64,000 bases of DNA from Pyrus communis (GCF_963583255.1 NC_084819.1:15903616-15967615); one strand, 5' to 3'; positions 1 through 10,928 are shown, counted from the first letter of the stretch. Numbers and translations are program-made. The notes: a model not told the origin generated them from the sequence alone.

Positions 1-113
1 TAACAGTTTATTTATCCAAACGGTTACCCATAACCGTAATCGTGAAATTTAAATGGACGGTTAACCACGGTTACTCGTAACCGATGGGTATTTGCCCATC
101 CCTACTCATGTGA
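1..113 (-). mobile_element. hAT-like element end (inverted copy, cut by window edge)
   Basis: Read on the minus strand this begins TAGGGATGGGCAAATACCC and continues with the GGTTA/TAACC-rich sequence also seen at 2596 and 9706. It is therefore the left end of the same family in the opposite orientation. The rest lies outside the window, so its target duplication cannot be checked. The hAT assignment rests on the 8-bp duplication of the related copies. Confidence 0.5.
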
Positions 114-537
114 GATCATGTGAGAAACAATGGTGGCAGAATCAAAATATGTAACAGTGACATCATCGTTTTTTTATTCTTATTTTTTTATCGCAAGTTG
201 AAGATTTTGAGAAGCAAAAGATAATAATAATAATTCTACAGTAATATGAGAATAAGAGAGAGTGATAAGATGGAGATATACAACAGCCACACCTAAATAT
301 TTTTTTGGCATAATAAGATCAAATATTTCAAAAGTTTAGTTGAGCGTCGAAGATAATGATAACAATACCAAAGTAAGAGTGCACGACGGAGATATGCAGT
401 TGTGGACCAAAAATATTTTGCATAATAAGATTGGAGGTTTTGGAAGCTAAAGTGACATTCGAAACAATGTTGTAATAATGTAAAGTTACTGAAAAGTAAA
501 CTAGCATTATTACTTGTATAATGCAATCATTGTGCAG
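114..537. other. AT-rich intergenic, no gene seen
   Basis: Only short frames lacking recognisable domains. Two similar stretches (around 285-345 and 370-430) share gagatat.caac and ataataagat words, which suggests an old local duplication. Confidence 0.4.
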
Positions 538-770
538 TCTGCATCCGGAAAGAGATTTTTTCTGAATCTTTTCTTCCAAAACTCAAGGATTAAGTGATTC
601 GAGCTTTTAAAATTTGATCCAACAATAAAAAATTATTATAACTTTTAATTTCTTTTTTACTAATTTCTTTATTTTTAATCGTTGAATTAAATTTTAAAAG
701 TTCAAATCATTTTATTTCTGAATTTTGAACAAAAAGATTTGAAAATGATCACTTTCCGTATGCATCCTTC
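538..770. mobile_element. Degenerate palindromic MITE
   Basis: The two halves are loosely inverted: TGCATCCGGAAAG near 539 answers CTTTCCGTATGCATCC near 753. The interior carries the AAATTTGATCCAAC core shared with the MITEs at 2317, 7674 and 9540. It looks like an old member of that family. No clear target duplication was found. Confidence 0.4.
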
Positions 771-1645
771 TATCCTTTTCTTGATTCATTGTTAACACAA
801 AATCCAAAAATCCTTTTGACTCAGGATTCCAAAATCCCGAAAAGTTAGTGGCATGCGAGTAACTTTCTGACAGAGATTTTCTTAACAAATTATGCTCCCT
901 AGTCCCCTATTAGGCTAGTACTTGGTACGTTGAATACAAGTCAGCCTTATTTGGGCTTTATTCTAAATACTGGTTACAGTGGGAGCTCGGCGTAATATGC
1001 ACGGTCCAATGAGCCCAACTATATTTAGAACTTCACTTTTTGTTTGTGACCCATGGACATCAGAGCAATTCGACCAATTGTCGACCAATTGTGCGAGGAT
1101 AAGCCAAGTTCAAAGACGGTTATTATTCACCATGTCTGTAGGGACGATTACTATTTATAAATATATATATATATATATTTTTTTTTTTTTTCACATTTGT
1201 TGCACTTTTATCTTATTTTTTGTGAGCGAATCATGAGCAACATGCATCAAAGTCTCATATAATGCAACTTCTTCTCTGATCGACCAATTTGACCTATCAC
1301 TTTTTTTTTTTTTTTTTTTCTTAATAACAAAAGGTTTTGAAAAGTGAAAATAAATATAGGAGTTTCTAGAAAAAATAAATATTGAGTTGTTGTGTGGTGA
1401 ATTAACAAAATGGTTGGGAATTTAAAATAACAAAAATTACAAATTTTCTATTTCTCATCCTTTTTTTTTCCTTCCATTTTTACATGTTTGATTAATCCAG
1501 AATTTAATTTTTCTTATTATTGAATTCGGCGCACCAGAAAGCTCTACGTGGACTAACGATAAGAATTTTTAAATTTGTTTACCATTTAAATTCAACACCG
1601 CAGATCATCAGACTATTGAAATCCAAAAAATCTCATCGCACCAAG
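771..1645. other. Intergenic, low complexity
   Basis: No gene recognised. It contains a short TA repeat near 1158-1178 and T runs near 1179-1190 and 1302-1319. Confidence 0.4.
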
Positions 1646-1929
1646 TGTCACATCCCGGCCCGGGGTGGATCACTTCCTCGGCCCGCTCCACCACCATAGC
1701 ACGATATTGTCCGCTTTGGGCTTACCATTCCCTCACGGTTTTGTTTTTGAGAACTCACGAGCAACTTCCCAATGGGTCACCCATCATGGGATTGCTCTAG
1801 CCCCCTTCTCGCTTAACTTCGGAGTTCCTACGGAACCCGAAGCCAGTGAACTCCCAAAAGGCCTCGTGCTAAGTAAGGATGGGAATATACATTTAAGGAT
1901 CACTCCCCTGGACGATGTGGGATGTCACA
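1646..1929 (-). repeat. Cassandra LTR (3' copy)
   Basis: Downstream LTR in minus-strand sense. It differs from its partner at a few positions, for example the segment before the box-C-like block and the CCCGG/CCCGC terminus, showing some time since insertion. The 5S-like sequence is part of the LTR and is not an independent 5S rRNA gene. Confidence 0.9.
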
Positions 1930-2000
1930 ATCCACCCCCCTTAGGGGCCTGACGTCCTCGTCGGCACACTCGCGACTAGGGTTAGGCTCTGATACCAATT

Positions 2001-2284
2001 TGTCACATCCCGCCCTGGGGCGGATCACTTCCCGGGCCCGCTCCACCATCGTAGCACTATATTTTTCACTTTGGGCTTACCATTCCCTCACGGTTTTGTT
2101 TTTGGGAACTCACGAGCAACTTCCCAGTGGGTCACCCATCATGGGTTTGCTCTAGCCCCCTTCTCGCTTAACTTCGGAGTTCCTACGGAACCCGAAGCCA
2201 GTGAGCTCCCAAAAAGCCTCATGCTAAGTAGGGATGGGAATATACATTTAAGGATCACTCCCCTGGACGATGTGGGATGTCACA
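2001..2284 (-). repeat. Cassandra LTR (5' copy)
   Basis: Upstream LTR in minus-strand sense, directly next to the tRNA-Met primer-binding site (3-bp gap). It has the same 5S-like core as the other LTR. The internal promoter blocks would direct RNA polymerase III-type transcription if the family model applies. Confidence 0.9.
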
Positions 2285-2316
2285 CCATGTCATAGAGTAG
2301 TTGGCTCTTCCATTGG

Positions 2317-2515
2317 GAACCAGATCCCATTCGGATCCCCAAAAACTAAGCATGCTGAGCAACGATCTTGGGCCGTTGAAATTTGATCCAACGGCTACAA
2401 ACAGGGGGTCCCCCTAAAAGTTATAATAATTGTAGTCGTTAGATCAAATTTCAACAGCCCTAATTTATTGCTCAGCATGCTCAATTTTTTGGGATCTAGA
2501 GAGGATCTGGTTCCC
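2317..2515. mobile_element. Palindromic MULE-type MITE
   Basis: Long inverted halves: GAACCAGATCC at the left answers GGATCTGGTTC at the right, followed by inverted AGCATGCTGAGCAA and TTGCTCAGCATGCT. Both sides carry the 9-bp direct repeat TTCCATTGG (2308-2316 and 2516-2524), the target-duplication length typical of Mutator-like elements. The loop holds a GGGGGTCCCCCT palindrome. Confidence 0.75.
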
Positions 2516-2868
2516 TTCCATTGGAGCTGTTGCAATGGGCCCACACTAGCCGGCCTTGTTCGCTCCACGCCCTTGTTCCGCGAGTGTGTTGCAACTAGGG
2601 ATGGGAAAATACCCATTGGTTATGGGTAACCGCGGTTATGCGTCCATTTAAATTTGACAGTTACGGTTATAGATAACCATTTAGATAAATAAACGGTTAT
2701 GGGTATAAATGTTTACCCGTGAAATTTAAATGGGCGGTTATGGGTATCCCCCGTGGTTATAAACGGGTGCACATTTAACAGTTTATTTTAATACATGTAA
2801 AACTAAAAATAAAAAATAAGTTTCTAACTAGGTTTAGTATCTCGAGATATATTTGATTATAAAGGGTC

Positions 2869-2871
<3 letters not shown>

Positions 2872-2922
<51 letters not shown>
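2872..2922. repeat. (TA)n microsatellite
   Basis: About 25 uninterrupted AT/TA units inside the left half of the hAT-like element. Confidence 0.9.
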
Positions 2923-2927
<5 letters not shown>

Positions 2928-3321
2928 GCCTCACAAAATATAGTTGATAGAACAAGCTAATGTTTAATATATGTGATTGAATGTGCTACAACATTAGAGT
3001 GTTCGACATTTTTGTTTTGGAGTCTTTTGTAGCTTTGACCACTTCAAGATAATGATTACCTTGAGCATTTAGAAACATGTTATTATTAGATGATGCGTAC
3101 CTATATATATTATCAGAGTTGTTAAAGATTGAAGTGAAACGGGAGCCATGTATTATTCTGTTTATTTTCTTCACTAGTATCAGATAAGAGAAATGAACGT
3201 AGAGAGGGACAAATGAGGAAAACATAATTATTACTTTCTGCTTTTCATCTTTTTGTACTACCCATACGATACAAGCATACGTCTCTTTTAATGCATGTAA
3301 AAGGCTTACACACCAAAACAA

Positions 3322-4410
3322 TAAAAACCAAACTTTTATTATTTAAGCAATATAATTTTGACTTCTATTCTTCCACTTTCCACCCTTAGCCATATGTGGT
3401 TGTTTTCTTTATGTGGACATTCACACCAATTTCACAACAGAAATCATTACTTGAGTATTTATAGTCTCAACAACTACTAATGTTAATGAGAAACAATTCA
3501 AGAATTAATTACAAAAAACAAAAAGGCACAACTTTGTATTACTTGTAGGGCAAGTAACCCCATTATTTTTCTTAAAAAAGGCACAAGGTACGGAGAAATA
3601 TTATCATAGTAATTCCTAAGCCTATATTTTCTCTTTATGCAGCTGCACCCCTCTCTCTCCTTCAGTTAAATTTAGGCCACAACGCATTGTTAAACACACT
3701 CCTTACACTGAGCTAAGGAACTGAATGTTTGTTTACTACAAAGCCGTTCACAATATTCATTAAGCAATCCAAGTAATCTATAAAACATGGTTTCAATTTC
3801 GATATTTTTTTAGCAATGATTGCATGAAACATTCACCATGAAGCATGAACTCTAATTTTACGTTTTTTTTTTTTTTCAAATTATAGATTCAGCTTAAATT
3901 TATTGTTCTTATAATTGTGGTGAATTGAATATGCGTGAATAAGAGAAGGAAAAAAAAAAGGATTGTTCCAAAAGTCTCATTCTACACTCCAAACTTTCTA
4001 TATTTGGAAAAAAAAAATACACTTGTGAGGAGTGTAGAATGAGATTTTTAGAGTGCCAATAACATTTCCCTTTTTCAAACCTTACACGCATGGGAGCCGC
4101 ATCCTGAAGCTGCGCTGCCCAAGCCACCAAGTCATTCCTGCTCCAAAACTCTAAGGTCCAAAACAAAGCCGTTTTGCATCACCTTTCTTATGAACCTGGG
4201 CTGCCTGCAGTCGACTCGCAACCCAATTGGGCATATGCACCAAACCGTCCCACTTGTTTTTTTTTTTTTCTTTTGGGCCTTGTTTTTTTTTTTGGCTCTC
4301 ATGAAATAACAAGCCCAATAATTGGGTATATAATCTGTTAACCCATTTACTTCTCCTTTGTTGCCCAGCAACCCAACAACCACCCTTTTGGGCCTGTTAG
4401 CCATGACAGC
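3322..4410. other. Intergenic, no gene seen
   Basis: AT-rich with A/T runs near 3862, 3951, 4007, 4256 and 4283. Short frames on the minus strand show no known domain. Around 3965-4050 an inverted pair (CATTCTACACTCC and GGAGTGTAGAATG) makes a hairpin of unknown role. Confidence 0.4.
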
Positions 4411-7230
4411 TGTGACATCTCGTCCCTAATTTTATGTTTTTACAAATTTTTAAAACGTGATTTTACGAAAATACCCTTAGAGGCGAGGTCTTGACTTTTG
4501 TTGATTAACGTATAGTGAGGTGTATGAATTAATCCTTTAGTGTTTTCCTTAAGTACTCGACATTACGGACTCGTAGGCGCAAGTAGAAAAGGATTTGGGG
4601 TTACTGTTAAAGTTTTACGGAACTGTAAACTCGAGAAGTACTTTTGTTTTAGTCACTATTTATATATTTTATATATTTTTATAATGTTTATATTTATTTA
4701 TCATTTAGTTATTTTTTTTTTTAAGTTGAAGAAGAAGAGAAAAAAGAAGTGGGGAATAGGAGAAGACAAGAAAGAGAGGCTAGTGCCCAATCAGAAAGAA
4801 GAGGGAGTGAGTGACTAACCAGAAGAAGGAGGTGAGGAGATGGCCAATCGGGAGAATGGAAGAGAAGGCCAAGGATGGAACGAAGAACAGGGGATCAAGA
4901 ACCATTTCTCCTTGACTCGTTTCGGACCACGACTTGCATGTAGACCCGACGGCTCCAATCCAAATTCTAGGGTCCTCTAGCAATTTTTCAGGCAAAATTC
5001 ACCGAGCTTTCACCTGGGAACTTGTTCAGGACCCCTCCTTTCCTATTTCTACCAAAAACCTGAGTCAATTGGGGCTCCAATTTGTAGAAATCGAACCGGG
5101 AACCCGATGGGTGCACAACGGCGAATCTGCCATTCCTACAACCATTTCCTTCGATGACCACCACAGTTAGCCTTCCCTTGGACCCAGGAATACGACCTAA
5201 CCGGTGGTTGGGGCGGTGGAGCTTCGGAGACGACGAATTGACAACCACCATTTTCTAGGGTTTCGGTGGGTTTGAGCAAAATTGGAGCTTTTTCCGGCCA
5301 AATTAGACTTGGCCGCAGGTATAAATTTTACTTTACTCATTAAGATCTTCAATCCTATAAATTTTGGTAATTTTTGGAAATAGTTGGATTTTCCGGCGAG
5401 TCTGGGTGGCTGACCGCCACCCACCGCGGCGCATGGCCAAGGGGCCGTCGATGTTATTCTTAGGCTAAATTAGATGTCTTGAGTTCAGTTTTGGTAATTG
5501 TATAATGTAGGTTGATCGTTTGGACCTAAATTCATAAAGATACGTTACTTAGTAAAGATGTGAATCGACGATCTGACCGTTGGATTGTCACCAAACTTTA
5601 ATACGTTATAGTACGTAATATTTGAAGACCATAGGAACTTACAGATCGGGAATCCGATATACGGATTTTCCTGAATTGGATTTGTAAGTTCATAAAATAA
5701 CATATTAACCGCCACTTGGTTTTGGCAATTGGCAGAGATCTGACCTTTGGATCGTAATGGAACTTTAGGATGTTGTTCTAGAAGTATAATGTGGATCTTT
5801 GGAAGTAATGGATCGGAAATCCGTGATGCGGATCTTCCGAATCGAACTACATAGGGATGTGTGTTATGTAAGTTACGTATTTTATTGATAAGAATTCTAA
5901 GTTGTGATTTGATAATTGTTCTAGGCGCCAATCGTTCGTAACGCCTTTATGGTTATGCTAGGGAGTTGTAGCGTGAACTCCAGGTGAGTGGGCTTTTATT
6001 TTCAGTATATATATGTGGTAGTTTTAACGAAAAACCCGTTGTATTGTTCACTTTAACGAAAAATCACATTTTTACACTAAAAAGTCAATCCTGGTACTAT
6101 TCACTTTACCCTTTATTTTGTCCTTATCGTTAAAACTCAAAGTTTTCAAGCTCTTTTCATTAGTTTTCCTTATATATGTATGCTTGGTATTTTTTCCAGA
6201 AAATGCGTTTAAATGGAATTATGTTTTGAAATGCTATGCCTGATGATTTATACTTAGATTATTAGTTAGTAAAGTATGCATATTGTGATTTGATGATGTG
6301 GACGCTCAGGTAAGTACCATGTGAGTTATAGATTGTTAATCTAAGTTGATGAGTATGTTGTGATGCATTGAGTGCTCATAAACTTGCATCTCGGTGTTAG
6401 TGCTCCTGCCCGTGGTTAAGGCACAGTCCTTCACGTGATGTTCACCTCCCGCACCATATGCTCACCTTGGATTCAAGTTAGGTGCACAGACCTATTGTAC
6501 AGACCACTATAGGTGGTTCCGATTCATAGGTGATCCGCAATTATTCGCACAGTCTTCACGTGATCGTAGCACTTGAGCGTATTTATTTACACCTAGTCTT
6601 GTTGTACAGATCACTATAGGTGGTTCTGACTTGTGTACAAGCATACTTGATGAGCTATGGGTTCAACCGTACATGCCACAATAGGTGGATCCGGCTGACA
6701 TATTACTTTCATTGATTTACTACACCTGGTTTACTCGTTATTGATGCTGAGATATTTGACATGGCATATATGTGGATTTTTCTAATTCGAGTATGGTTTC
6801 GATATATGTATATATTATATTTTCTGGGAAATTATACAGGTTTTATGGCGAGGGGTTACTAACTTTGATAATTGAAATGGTTTTTAAAAAGCTTTGTTTT
6901 TGCCCATTCACACTTTCTGTTTTGCGCCCCTCCAGGTTTTAATTGCTGAAAGTTCGTATCGACGAGGATTCTTGGCCAATCTCAGGATAAGTGGTTACTT
7001 TTGAGGGTATAATTCTTATCCATTCCACTGTACTTACTTATGCTTTAACGTCACGTGTAAAGTTGGTTCATTCTTGCTCTCCAACGCACTTTGGTATTTA
7101 GGCACTCTTAGGTTTAAATTTATTCACATTTTTCCACATCATCACACTTTATGGCTTCGACACCTTCCAGGTGTCGGCTAGCATAACTCGATTCGGAGTC
7201 TTAGCGGACATTCCGGGTCGGGGTGTGTCA
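4411..7230 (+). mobile_element. Solo LTR (long, about 2.8 kb)
   Basis: It starts TGTGACATCTCGTCCC and ends CGGGGTGTGTCA, matching the TG...CA rule for LTRs. The flanks are acagc and atagc, a 5-bp duplication with one change. No internal coding region, primer site or second LTR lies nearby, so it is best read as a solo LTR left by recombination. It contains a MITE (6021-6170) and imperfect repeats of a CACTATAGGTGG-type word around 6500, 6615 and 6690. The length suggests a long-LTR Gypsy lineage (inference). Confidence 0.6.
6021..6170. mobile_element. Small MITE-like insertion inside the solo LTR
   Basis: The segment runs from GTTTTAACGAAAAA to ATTAGTTTTCCT. Flanking TATATATG-type words on both sides may be the target duplication. 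It resembles a non-coding repeat I recall from Rosaceae; class unknown. Confidence 0.4.
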
Positions 7231-7660
7231 ATAGCCCCATGTTTTGGGTCGTCACTCATTCTTTTCACACATAGGTCCCGAAGCTATTCCCGTTCACTAC
7301 ATATGTATATTGTGTTTGTTTGCAGGTATCATGAACCTAGAGTTCGTACTTAAACTCAAACTTGAAGTTTTGAAAATAAGTGCCATAGAAATTCGAAGTT
7401 TCATACAACAATACACCCGTAAAAATCCGGAGTTCTTGTAGGTGATTTGTTAGGACTACATATAGATAATGCTTTTAAAAGCAACTGTAAAATTTAGTTT
7501 GTGCAAATTACTTTATTGTCCATAATTTTATTTTGTGATAGAAGACAAAAATGTTTTTTCACCCTCTTATAGTTGACAAAAAGAGTTTCATTAATATGTG
7601 GTTTAAATTAACTTCTTCCTTACAAATCTGTTATGTGTAAATAAACTAACTTGAAATAGG
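7231..7660. other. Intergenic, no gene seen
   Basis: Two short overlapping frames at 7171-7441 run out of the LTR and have no recognisable domain. The rest is AT-rich. Confidence 0.35.
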
Positions 7661-7673
7661 TCCAATTTTATGG

Positions 7674-7868
7674 AAAAAGATCATCTCCAAATCCATTCCA
7701 CCAAATCCACCCAATCAATCAATTCATGCCTTTGAAATTTGATCCAACGACTACAAACATGGAGCCCTTTAAAAGTTATAATAACTTTAGCCGTTGGACT
7801 AAATTTCAAGGGTCCAAATTAGATGATTTTGTGGATTTGGTGGAAGAGATCCGGAAATGATCAATTTC
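7674..7868. mobile_element. Palindromic MITE
   Basis: Inverted halves: GATCATCTCCAAATCC at the left, and a matching GATCATTTCCGGATC on the minus strand at the right, each followed by TTCCACCAAATCCA. The loop carries the TTTGATCCAAC core of the 2317 and 9540 elements. The direct repeat CCAATTTTATGG (7662-7673 and 7869-7880) flanks it, longer than a standard 9-bp MULE duplication. Confidence 0.6.
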
Positions 7869-8095
7869 CCAATTTTATGGCCTAACAATTAAATTAGTCC
7901 AATTTTTAGTTATTTTTTTTATTTAGGTCCATGAATAGGATTCCATGTGTCAGCACTTTTTGTTGTTAGGTTGATACTTTGCATTGTGATTACTATTTTA
8001 CTCTACTATAGCTATTCAATGGAAAAAGAAAAAAAAGAAAAAAAAAAAAGAAAATGATACGATCGGTACTTTGCTAGCTATTCTACTTGAGAATA

Positions 8096-8149
8096 ATCGG
8101 TAAAAAGATAGCGACCAGTACCCCAAAAAGTCGCTATCTTCATACCGAT
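8096..8149. repeat. Short imperfect hairpin
   Basis: A 20-bp stem (18 of 20 paired) with ATCGGTA...AGATAGCGAC on one arm and the complement on the other, separated by a 14-nt loop. It is preceded by a separate cgatcggtac word at about 8070, suggesting a larger degraded inverted repeat. No function assigned. Confidence 0.55.
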
Positions 8150-8659
8150 CCCTCCCTTTTCAATTTTTTTTTTTTAGTTTTTTATTTTTATTTTTTATTT
8201 TGTTAATGTTTCTTTTATTTCTCTTACCATAACAACAAACTATCATATTCGTGTTTTTCAAAATATATTTTTTCCGTGCAAAATATATTATAATTCATTT
8301 TTAAACACTTGTAATCAATGATTTAAAACCTATATTTAAAGATTTTTTTTCTCACTTTAAGAATCAATAAAAAATAGTTTCAGGACCTAATAATCGATAT
8401 GATCACATCTAAAGGTTTTGCAATATTTTTCTTAACTCCAACGCAAAATATTTCTTAAAGCTAAAAATTTCAATTTTTTTTTTCACAAAAAACTGTGTGT
8501 TATAAGCCAAAGCTAGAGTTATTCTATTCGCACCACATATTTCCTAAAATTAATTTAGGACATTTCCAAAATTTCGGACACCTATGAATCTTTTGGGGGG
8601 CCTTGCTAATAGTTCTATTATTTTTCTATTTTTTTTTCAACTCAAGTACCCTATTAGTC
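8150..8659. other. AT-rich spacer, no gene seen
   Basis: Mostly A/T runs; nothing recognised. Confidence 0.35.
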
Positions 8660-8920
8660 GGTATAAACCCATATTTCAGCTGATCTTTTACAATCTAAAT
8701 TACCTATCATATAAGTACTTTTACAGTCTGAACTACATGTCATATAAGTACTTGTACAAGCTAAACTACCTATCATATTATAATATTAGTTGGCATAAAC
8801 TTAGATTTCAACTGATTTTTTATAATCTAAACTACCTATTATATAAGTACTTTTACAGTCTGAACTACATGCCATATAAGTACTTGTAGAAGCTAAACTA
8901 CCTATCGTATTATAACTACC
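8660..8920. repeat. Two-unit tandem repeat (about 134 bp)
   Basis: Units starting near 8660 and 8793 run in parallel, each containing ATATAAGTACTTTTACAGTC, GAACTACATG.CATATAAG and AAGCTAAACTACCTATC. Within each unit a smaller CTAC.T.TCATATAAGTACTT word also repeats, so the array has two levels. The frames across it on both strands are by-products of the repeat. Confidence 0.8.
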
Positions 8921-9539
8921 TATCATGGTGGAATAAGTAATTTTACATGATTCAAACAGTAAGATGTAGCCCTCCATCTTGGTAATGTTAAAAGCCCCCG
9001 AAGCTAACACAATCAATGTCAAAAACCTCTTGAGCAATTACTTACATAAGACAATCAATGTATAATGCTAGCAAATCATGTAACAAATACCAGCAAAAAT
9101 GAAGCTTACTGTTGTAAATGACTCAACGAAAACATGTAAAATTACTTGTAGTTCTCATAGCTTTATATGAATTCAAATTCAAATTTGGATACTAATCTGC
9201 AGGAATCACGAGGAAAATTCAAAATAGGAGTCGGATAGAGTTTTTGATGAAACGACGAGATTTTATGAGTAACCTTTTTTTTTTTTTTTTTTTATAAATA
9301 CAACGATATATTTTACACTAAAAAAGATGAGAGTTTTTTTTATTTTTTATTTTTATGAAATGATGAGATTTGATGTGTAACTTAAAGTTCCATGTTAATT
9401 CTAGAAGAGTCATGATAAAACATTCAACGACAGTCGGTGCAATTTTGTTTTCAAATTATGGACACTTTAATTGCTCTACTTATTAGACCCTACCTATGAC
9501 TGTGCAATACATTAGACCCATACCAAAACATGCGGATCA
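8921..9539. other. Intergenic, no gene seen
   Basis: No recognisable gene; T run at about 9280-9293. Confidence 0.35.
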
Positions 9540-9705
9540 GGATCCTCTTCTGAGCAAAAGGTGAGAATCCTCTTGACCAAGCCTATCGAACCGTTGAAAT
9601 TTTATCCAATGGCTACAAACAGGGGGTCCCTCTAAAAGTTATAATAACTGTAGCCATTGGATAAAATTTCAACGGCACGATGAGCTTAGTCGGGATGATT
9701 CTCAC
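9540..9705. mobile_element. Palindromic MITE, right end missing
   Basis: The left arm GGATCCTCTTCTGAGC...GAGAATCCTC and the interior inverted pair GTTGAAATTTTATCCAATGG / CCATTGGATAAAATTTCAAC are clear. The right arm stops after GATGATTCTCAC, exactly where the hAT-like end at 9706 begins. About 25 bp of the expected right terminus are absent, so the junction with the hAT-like element is a breakpoint, not a simple insertion. Confidence 0.65.
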
Positions 9706-10280
9706 TAGGGATGGACAAATACCCATTGGTTATGGGTAACCGCGGTTATCCGCCAATTTAAATTTGATGGTTATGGTTATAGGTAACCGTTTAGATAAAT
9801 AAACGGTTATGGGTATAACTGTTTACCCGTGAAATTTAAATGGGCGATTATGGGTATTACCCGTAGTTATAAATGGGTACCCATTTAACCATTTATTTAA
9901 ATATATGTAAAACTATAAAAATAAAAAAAAATTAGTTTCTAACTAGGGTTAGTATCCCAAGATATATTTGTTAGTTGATAGAACGGGCTAATGTTTAATG
10001 TATGTGATTGAATGTGCTAAAGCATTAGTGTTCGACAGTTTTGTTTTAGAGTCTTTTGGAGCTTTGACCAATTCGAGATAATGATTATCTTGAGCATTTA
10101 GAAACATGTTATTATTAAATGATGGGTACCTATATATATATTTAATTGGCCTCGAGTTTTCAATAAATATTTGACCTCAAAATTAGAAATCGATTAAATG
10201 GCTTGAATCGATGAACATATGTTTCTAAATAAAAATCCAAATATTTATCAAATTAGCCTATTACTAGACTGATGCGTACT

Positions 10281-10312
<32 letters not shown>

Positions 10313-10731
10313 TGTGTATACAAGAGTATTAATTAACCTACAACCATGCATGATTCTTGTAATAGATTGATTGTCAAATAATTGGGGGCATATGTTCATA
10401 AATAATATTGCCGTTAATATAAAAATACATGTTAAATGTACTTATAACGATATTTAATAATTAGAAAAAAAGAAAATTATGACAAATTTCATTTTAATTT
10501 TCAAGTTCTTAAGAAAATAGGTAGACGGGTAAAAAAAAAAGAAAAAAAAAAAGTAAACGGGTGCGCGATTATGGGTAAATGGATATGGTTAACCATTTAT
10601 AAATGGTATTAGTATGAGTATACCCATTTAAGTAAATACCGAATAGGTAAACGGTTATGTGGGTAAAAGTTTAAACGGTTATGGGTAAATAATCACGATT
10701 ACTCGTCCGTTATAACCGTTGTCCATCCCTA
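9706..10731. mobile_element. hAT-like non-autonomous element (about 1 kb)
   Basis: Terminal inverted repeats TAGGGATGGACAA match at both ends. Subterminal regions are rich in GGTTATGGGTAA-type words in inverted orientation. No coding capacity was seen. The left and right flanks do not match each other; the right flank GTTGCAAC instead matches the flank of the related end at 2596. Confidence 0.65.
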
Positions 10732-10928
10732 GTTGCAACAGTAAATTATAATTTCAATCCAAGAATCCAGCATTGGGATTTACTCTTTTCTGGGATCTTT
10801 TCTCTTTTTATTTCCTTTTTATTGTTCTGGGAAAAATTGCTTTAACTATTAACTTTGAGACGACAGAGCGCATCAACGGTTATGGTACTTCGTCCAAGGA
10901 TTTATTACATCAGCCTCGTTCGATCCGC

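Larger units (their letters stand above)
1646..2284 (-). mobile_element. Complete Cassandra-type TRIM retrotransposon
   Basis: Two near-identical 284-bp LTRs (1646-1929 and 2001-2284) flank only 71 bp. In minus-strand orientation each LTR starts TGTGACATCCCAC and ends GGGATGTGACA. Immediately after the first LTR (minus sense) is the primer-binding site TGGTATCAGAGC at 1986-1997, complementary to initiator tRNA-Met. A purine-rich tract (minus strand of 1931-1945) precedes the second LTR. The LTRs contain a 5S rRNA-like segment, with GAAGTTAAGCG and GATGGGTGACC blocks. This is the hallmark of Cassandra, a non-coding LTR element known across plants. Flanks are ccaag and ccatg, a 5-bp target duplication with one mismatch. 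It encodes no protein and would need another element's enzymes to move. Confidence 0.93.
2596..10731. mobile_element. Possible composite hAT-like element (outer ends share TSD)
   Basis: TAGGGATGG at 2596 and CCATCCCTA ending at 10731 are flanked by the identical 8-bp repeat GTTGCAAC (2588-2595 and 10732-10739). An 8-bp duplication is the hAT signature. A second left end of the same family starts at 9706, but its left flank does not match. The left half (2596 to about 3110) and the inner copy (9706 to about 10135) are clearly homologous. The interior includes a solo LTR, MITEs and a tandem repeat, with no recognisable transposase. Either two nearby copies moved as one unit or one old element was rearranged. 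Confidence 0.5.

Noticed and set aside
1646..2284. 5S rRNA gene
   Set aside because: The 5S-like segments are diverged and embedded in LTRs with a primer-binding site, so they belong to the TRIM.
1665..2295. Three overlapping open frames with near-repeated protein sequence
   Set aside because: They lie inside the Cassandra LTRs and repeat only because the LTRs do; Cassandra codes for no protein.
8584..8889. Tyr/Leu/Asn-rich 101-residue frame
   Set aside because: Explained entirely by the 134-bp tandem repeat.
8660..8920. CRISPR-like array
   Set aside because: Only two adjoining units without unique spacers, in a plant nuclear sequence.
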